Shown here: positions 60,882 through 64,000 of the stretch, one piece after another | Layout of the letters: the number at the start of each line of letters is the position of its first letter | How positions within the stretch are numbered: position 1 is the stretch's first letter | Assembly: GCF_020097835.1 (NCBI RefSeq) | Contig: NZ_CP083666.1 | Location: forward strand, 1,364,001 to 1,428,000 | Length of the DNA: 64,000 nt | DNA from: Haloprofundus halobius | GTDB lineage: Archaea; Halobacteriota; Halobacteria; Halobacteriales; Haloferacaceae | Direction: 5' to 3' | Notes under the pieces: model-generated | What the model saw: the letters and a program-made list of their open reading frames with translations, nothing else | Told to the model about the DNA's origin: nothing | Database searches by the model: none | Position numbers and translations under genes: made by a program

Positions 60882-60908
60882 CGGCGTATCCAAACCCTCG
60901 TTCGATAG

Positions 60909-61121
60909 ATGCCGAACGTAAAAATGAACATCCCCGAGCATATCGAGATGCAGATCGCCCAACTTGTCGAACAGGGCGAGTTCGTCAACCGCGAGGAAGC
61001 GGTCGAGGAGTTGCTCTCGACGGGCATGAAGGCCTACAAGACCAGTGGGCCGATGGACAACGACGAACCGGGCTTCGAAGACGACGGCATGATGGGCCAC
61101 GAAGACGAGTACGTCTTCTGA
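60909..61121 (+). CDS. Ribbon-helix-helix protein (DUF7120-type)
   Basis: This 70-residue protein begins PNVKMNIPEHIEMQIAQLVEQ and continues with VNREEAVEELL, the strand-helix-helix pattern of CopG-like DNA-binding proteins. The tail is acidic (GMMGHEDEYVF). It probably dimerises and binds DNA as a small regulator. It is followed 67 nt later by the UPF0058 gene. Confidence 0.85.
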   Translation: MPNVKMNIPEHIEMQIAQLVEQGEFVNREEAVEELLSTGMKAYKTSGPMDNDEPGFEDDGMMGHEDEYVF

Positions 61122-61188
61122 GCTAGTCGTGTCGGTGTGGCAGAACGCCGCAATAATCCTTAAAACACCGACGTACCTACGCCTCCCC

Positions 61189-61467
61189 ATGCACAAAGAC
61201 GACCTGCTCGAACTGCACGAACAGATGGTCATCATCATGGAGTACTTCCGCTCCCAGGAGGACGTCGACTCCTCGCTGTTCGACCCCTACGACGAACTGA
61301 GCGTCGAGCCCTCACACGTCCACAAATCCAAGAGCGAGCACAAACACGCCGTCTTCGTCCTCGGTAACGCGCTGGCGAGCGCGATGAGCGACGACGAGTT
61401 CTCCAACGCGGGCCGCGTCGGCAAGCGGATGGAGGAACTCGCCAACGACGCCGAGTCGAAGATTTAG
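61189..61467 (+). CDS. UPF0058 family protein
   Basis: This 92-residue protein (MHKDDLLELHEQMVIIMEYF onward) matches the widely distributed archaeal UPF0058 family, with HKSKSEHKHAVFVLG in the middle. It is predicted to be all-helical; function is unknown. A TATA-like CCTTAAAAC at about 61158-61166 lies about 27 nt before the ATG at 61189. Confidence 0.93.
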   Translation: MHKDDLLELHEQMVIIMEYFRSQEDVDSSLFDPYDELSVEPSHVHKSKSEHKHAVFVLGNALASAMSDDEFSNAGRVGKRMEELANDAESKI

Positions 61468-61516
61468 CGCCGCCGCGCCGTTCCGCCACGCCAACGACTA
61501 TCGTGCATCCGCGTGA

Positions 61517-61699
61517 GCGCCTGCCAGGGACCGGCTGCTCATCGCCGAGAAAGTCGAGATACGCGTCGGCGAACTGTACACGACGGAACTCGACGTCGAC
61601 ACCGAGTGGGGCTACGTCGGCCAGGAGGAGATGGTCGAGATAACCGACTTCGGAACCGAGTGGGTCGTCGACCCGCAGACCGAACTGCGGTCGCTCTGA
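61517..61699 (+). pseudogene. C-terminal remnant of an unidentified protein
   Basis: After an in-frame TGA at 61514-61516 the plus strand reads DRLLIAEKVEIRVGELYTTEL and EWGYVGQEEMVEIT to a TGA at 61697-61699. No start codon precedes the conserved-looking part, so a longer gene has been truncated. The end, with GYVGQEEM and a final PQTELRSL, vaguely resembles the last strands of M24-type Xaa-Pro peptidases, but this is a weak impression. Confidence 0.4.
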
Positions 61700-61767
61700 A
61701 CCGGGCGCCAGGACGAAACCGGAGCACGAGCAACAGGTTTGATACTCCGTCCCCGCTTGGAACCGGT

Positions 61768-63513
61768 ATGTTCGCGGTTCCGCCGTGGCTCCCGCTCTCC
61801 CAACTCGCGGTCGTCGGCGTCGCCGTCGTCTGTCTGTACGTCGCGTGGCGTCTCGACGGCCGACGAACGCACCGGGTCGCCGCGCTCCGTTCGCGCCTTC
61901 TCTACGGCGTGCCGTGGGGGACGCTGGTGTCGATCCTGTTCGTCCTCCTCGTCTATCTCTTCGTGCAGGGGGGGTTCGACTACTGGTACCGCCCTGTCGT
62001 CGTTCCGTTCCGGGCGTGGTCGTACTTCTATCCGACGGGGATGCTCGCGGCCGCGTTCTCGCACTCGGGAGCGGGCCACCTCGTCGGCAATCTGCTCGGG
62101 ACGCTCACGCTCGCACCGCTCGTCGAGTACGCGTGGGGACACTATCCGCGGGACGAGAGAGAAGCGACGGCCGACTGGCGCTCGGACCCGCGAATCCGCG
62201 CGTTCCTCGTCTTTCCGGCCGCCGTACTCGTCGTCGGCGTCCTCACCGCGCTGTTCTCGGTCGGTCCCATCATCGGATTCTCGGGTGTCGTCTTCGCGTT
62301 CGCCGGGTTCGCGCTCGTCTACTATCCGCTGACGACGGTGCTGGCGCTCTCGGCGAGTCGCGTCGTCAACCTGCTGTACGACGCGCTGTTCGACCCGACG
62401 ACCGTCGCGTCGTCGCGGGAGGCGTTCGTCTCGCCGTGGTGGGCGCAGATCGCGATTCAGGGCCACGCCATCGGCCTGCTCACCGGCGTCCTGGTGGCGC
62501 TGTGGCTGGTCGAACGCCGCGGGGACGACCACCCCGACGCGCTCAGACTCTGGTCCGGCGTCCTCCTCTACTCGGTCTCGCAGTCGCTCTGGGCGGTGTA
62601 CTGGTACCGCGGCGGCGACAGCTACGTGCTCTTTCGGGCCGTGGGTCTCGCCCTCGTCTTCCTCTTGGCGACGCTCGTCACGGCGGCGGCGAGCGCAGGC
62701 GACCGGTCGCTTCTCGACCGCTTCGGTGCCGAGGTTCGCGAGCGAGCCGGCGACATCCGCAGCGACGGGTCGGGGCGCAGGGTCCGCGACAGTAGAGACG
62801 ATTGCGGCGGTGACGGTGACCGCGGTGGACTGCGAGCGGTGACCGGCAAACAAGCGGCCGTCGCGCTGTTGCTCGTCGGCGCGGCGGCGATGGCCGGCTC
62901 GGCCGTCGCGGTCAACATGGTGACGACGGCGGACGAGGAGCTGCCCGGCGAGTCCGTACAGGTCCGCGGCTACGAGGTGACCTACGCCGAGGACGTGACG
63001 AACGGGATGGTGTCGGTCGTCGACGTCGACGGCTTCGGCGAGTCGACGAGCGTCACGACGTCGGGTGTCGTCGTCCGGAACCCCGACCGCACCCTCTGGT
63101 CGCGAGAGATATCGAAAGGGCGGCTCGCGTTCGACGGGCGGTCGGCGGTCCGCGTCGGCGGCGTCGGCTGGCGCGAGACGGTCGTCGCCAACCGCACCGG
63201 GTGGTCGCTCGTCGGGAGCAACGCCAGTTACCGGGTCACACTCGCCGTCGACGGAAACGAGACGCCGGTGTACACGTCGCCGCCCGCGACGGCCGAACCC
63301 GTCGTCGCCGGGCAGAACGTCTCCATCGCCGCGGAGAACGAGAGCTTCCGTCTCGTCGTCGGTCGGGAGAACGACACCGTCTCCGCGCCGGTCCCGCGAC
63401 GCAACGAGTCGGTGACACTCAGGGAGATTCAGTTCACCAACCGCGAGGGGAAACTGTACGCGACGGCGAACGGGACGAAGGTGCGAGTTGCGGCGAAAGA
63501 GCGGTATAAGTGA
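61768..63513 (+). CDS. Rhomboid-family intramembrane protease with C-terminal extracytoplasmic domain
   Basis: This 581-residue protein has about six or seven membrane segments with rhomboid features: SHSGAGHLVGNLLG near residue 100, the catalytic serine in GFSGVVFAFAG near residue 170, and the catalytic histidine in GHAIGLLTGV near residue 230. After an Arg/Asp-rich loop, another membrane segment near residue 370 leads to a beta-rich C-terminal domain with Asn-x-Ser/Thr sites (NRT, NAS, NET, NVS), which may be N-glycosylated outside the cell. The ATG at 61768 is used; an upstream GTG-initiated frame is not credible. Confidence 0.85.
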   Translation: MFAVPPWLPLSQLAVVGVAVVCLYVAWRLDGRRTHRVAALRSRLLYGVPWGTLVSILFVLLVYLFVQGGFDYWYRPVVVPFRAWSYFYPTGMLAAAFSHSGAGHLVGNLLGTLTLAPLVEYAWGHYPRDEREATADWRSDPRIRAFLVFPAAVLVVGVLTALFSVGPIIGFSGVVFAFAGFALVYYPLTTVLALSASRVVNLLYDALFDPTTVASSREAFVSPWWAQIAIQGHAIGLLTGVLVALWLVERRGDDHPDALRLWSGVLLYSVSQSLWAVYWYRGGDSYVLFRAVGLALVFLLATLVTAAASAGDRSLLDRFGAEVRERAGDIRSDGSGRRVRDSRDDCGGDGDRGGLRAVTGKQAAVALLLVGAAAMAGSAVAVNMVTTADEELPGESVQVRGYEVTYAEDVTNGMVSVVDVDGFGESTSVTTSGVVVRNPDRTLWSREISKGRLAFDGRSAVRVGGVGWRETVVANRTGWSLVGSNASYRVTLAVDGNETPVYTSPPATAEPVVAGQNVSIAAENESFRLVVGRENDTVSAPVPRRNESVTLREIQFTNREGKLYATANGTKVRVAAKERYK

Positions 63514-63526
63514 GGGCGTCTCGCGG

Positions 63527-64000
63527 TCACGTCCACCGGATGCGAAACACCTCGGTGTCGAGGTCTCTCGTCTCCTGCTCGTGAAAGTCGAACTGCCGGT
63601 CCAGCGTCAGCGTCGCGCCGAAGGCGTGGGTGACCTCGCCGCCCTCGTCTGCGGCGAACGACTCGACGAACTGCCTGCTCCCCTGATTGTGAATCGAGTA
63701 CGAGACGTCGGCGAGTTCGGATGCGGTCCGGAGAAACCCCCGGTCGGCCCCGCGGCGGCCGTTCTGCGCACCGAACGGCGGGTTCATCAGCACCGTCGTC
63801 TCCGAGTTGCCGTCCGAGTGCACGCAGAGCGGCGAACGCGTCGCGTCGCCGCGAATCCAGTGAATCGGCGTCGTCGTCCCGACGCGGCGCTCGTTGTCGC
63901 GGGCGGTGTCGAGCGCCGCCGCGTCGAGTTCGACGCCGACGACGCGGCGGGGGCCGCGAAGCGCCGCGCCGAGCGCTAGCATCCCCGTGCCGGTGCCGAG
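63527..64000 (-). CDS. METTL5-like N6-adenine methyltransferase, C-terminal part (5' end outside window)
   Basis: The frame is open to the window edge. It shows LGTGTGMLALGA (SAM-binding motif I), VVGVELD (motif II) and the catalytic NPPFGAQNGRRGADRGF, which matches the archaeal METTL5/TrmN6-like group. The likely substrate is an adenine in rRNA or tRNA. The stop at 63527-63529 lies 13 nt from the rhomboid gene end, convergent. Confidence 0.88.
   Translation of the reverse strand, partial: LGTGTGMLALGAALRGPRRVVGVELDAAALDTARDNERRVGTTTPIHWIRGDATRSPLCVHSDGNSETTVLMNPPFGAQNGRRGADRGFLRTASELADVSYSIHNQGSRQFVESFAADEGGEVTHAFGATLTLDRQFDFHEQETRDLDTEVFRIRWT

Noticed and set aside
61513-61767. Upstream extension of the rhomboid gene from a GTG
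   Set aside because: The extension is arginine-rich and overlaps another coding-like frame; the natural start is the ATG before the first membrane segment.
1-64000. tRNA, rRNA, CRISPR arrays, insertion sequences and origins
   Set aside because: I looked for T-loop sequences, regularly spaced repeats, transposase motifs and origin-like A/T-rich repeats with Orc1/Cdc6 nearby; none was found by eye.

Overview
The window is a GC-rich (mid-60s percent by eye) chromosomal segment of an extremely halophilic archaeon, most likely Haloferacaceae. Evidence: acidic, Asp/Glu-rich proteins; TATA boxes about 26-30 nt before start codons (leaderless transcripts); a bacterio-opsin-activator-type HTH regulator, UPF0058 and other small haloarchaeal proteins; an archaeal DhnA-type aldolase; and a men pathway for menaquinone. 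I found no rRNA, tRNA, CRISPR array or intact insertion sequence.

Layout. 1-1.4 kb: end of a Cu+ P-type ATPase and a cold-shock protein. 1.8-14.7 kb: an acyl-CoA synthetase, then a catabolic island: SHMT (glyA), BCCT transporter, serine/threonine dehydratase, a two-domain FAD/GcvT demethylase, a monomeric sarcosine oxidase, a Rieske monooxygenase (GbcA-like), a small protein and an HTH regulator. Together these predict uptake of glycine betaine and stepwise demethylation to dimethylglycine, sarcosine and glycine, then serine and pyruvate. 14.9-18 kb: a fragment copied from the acyl-CoA synthetase, then two tandem TraB-like/RDD membrane proteins. 18.2-21.6 kb: aldo-keto reductase, NmrA-like protein, MFS permease. 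21.6-28 kb: a probable envelope cluster (Met-rich lipoprotein, wHTH regulator, small membrane protein, exported DyP-like protein, polytopic membrane protein, FG-GAP protein). Three of its promoters carry a related upstream element.

28-35.9 kb: ferredoxin, a DUF4188-like gene with an in-frame stop, SDR, 3-hydroxyacyl-CoA dehydrogenase, HhH protein, the fba-fbp gluconeogenic pair and a receiver/PAS histidine kinase. 36-44.8 kb: acyl-CoA carboxylase carboxyltransferase with an N-terminal extension, MaoC hydratase, two glutamate dehydrogenases flanking a CitE-like lyase, SHOCT protein and pyrBI. 44.9-48.5 kb: small and uncharacterised genes, including three of 34-51 residues, and an ATP-grasp protein. 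48.5-59.3 kb: enoyl-CoA hydratase, acyl-CoA ligase and menC, menA, menB, menD, menF, all on the minus strand. 59.3-64 kb: a GC hairpin, an AT-rich island with one membrane-protein gene, a sulfite-oxidase-family protein, an RHH protein, UPF0058, a rhomboid-family protease with an extra C-terminal domain, and the start-truncated end of a METTL5-like methyltransferase.

The best candidates for new biology are the betaine island with palindromes at its promoters, the TraB-RDD tandem pair, and the 21.6-28 kb cluster with its shared promoter element. Functional statements are homology-based reading by eye; no database search was run.
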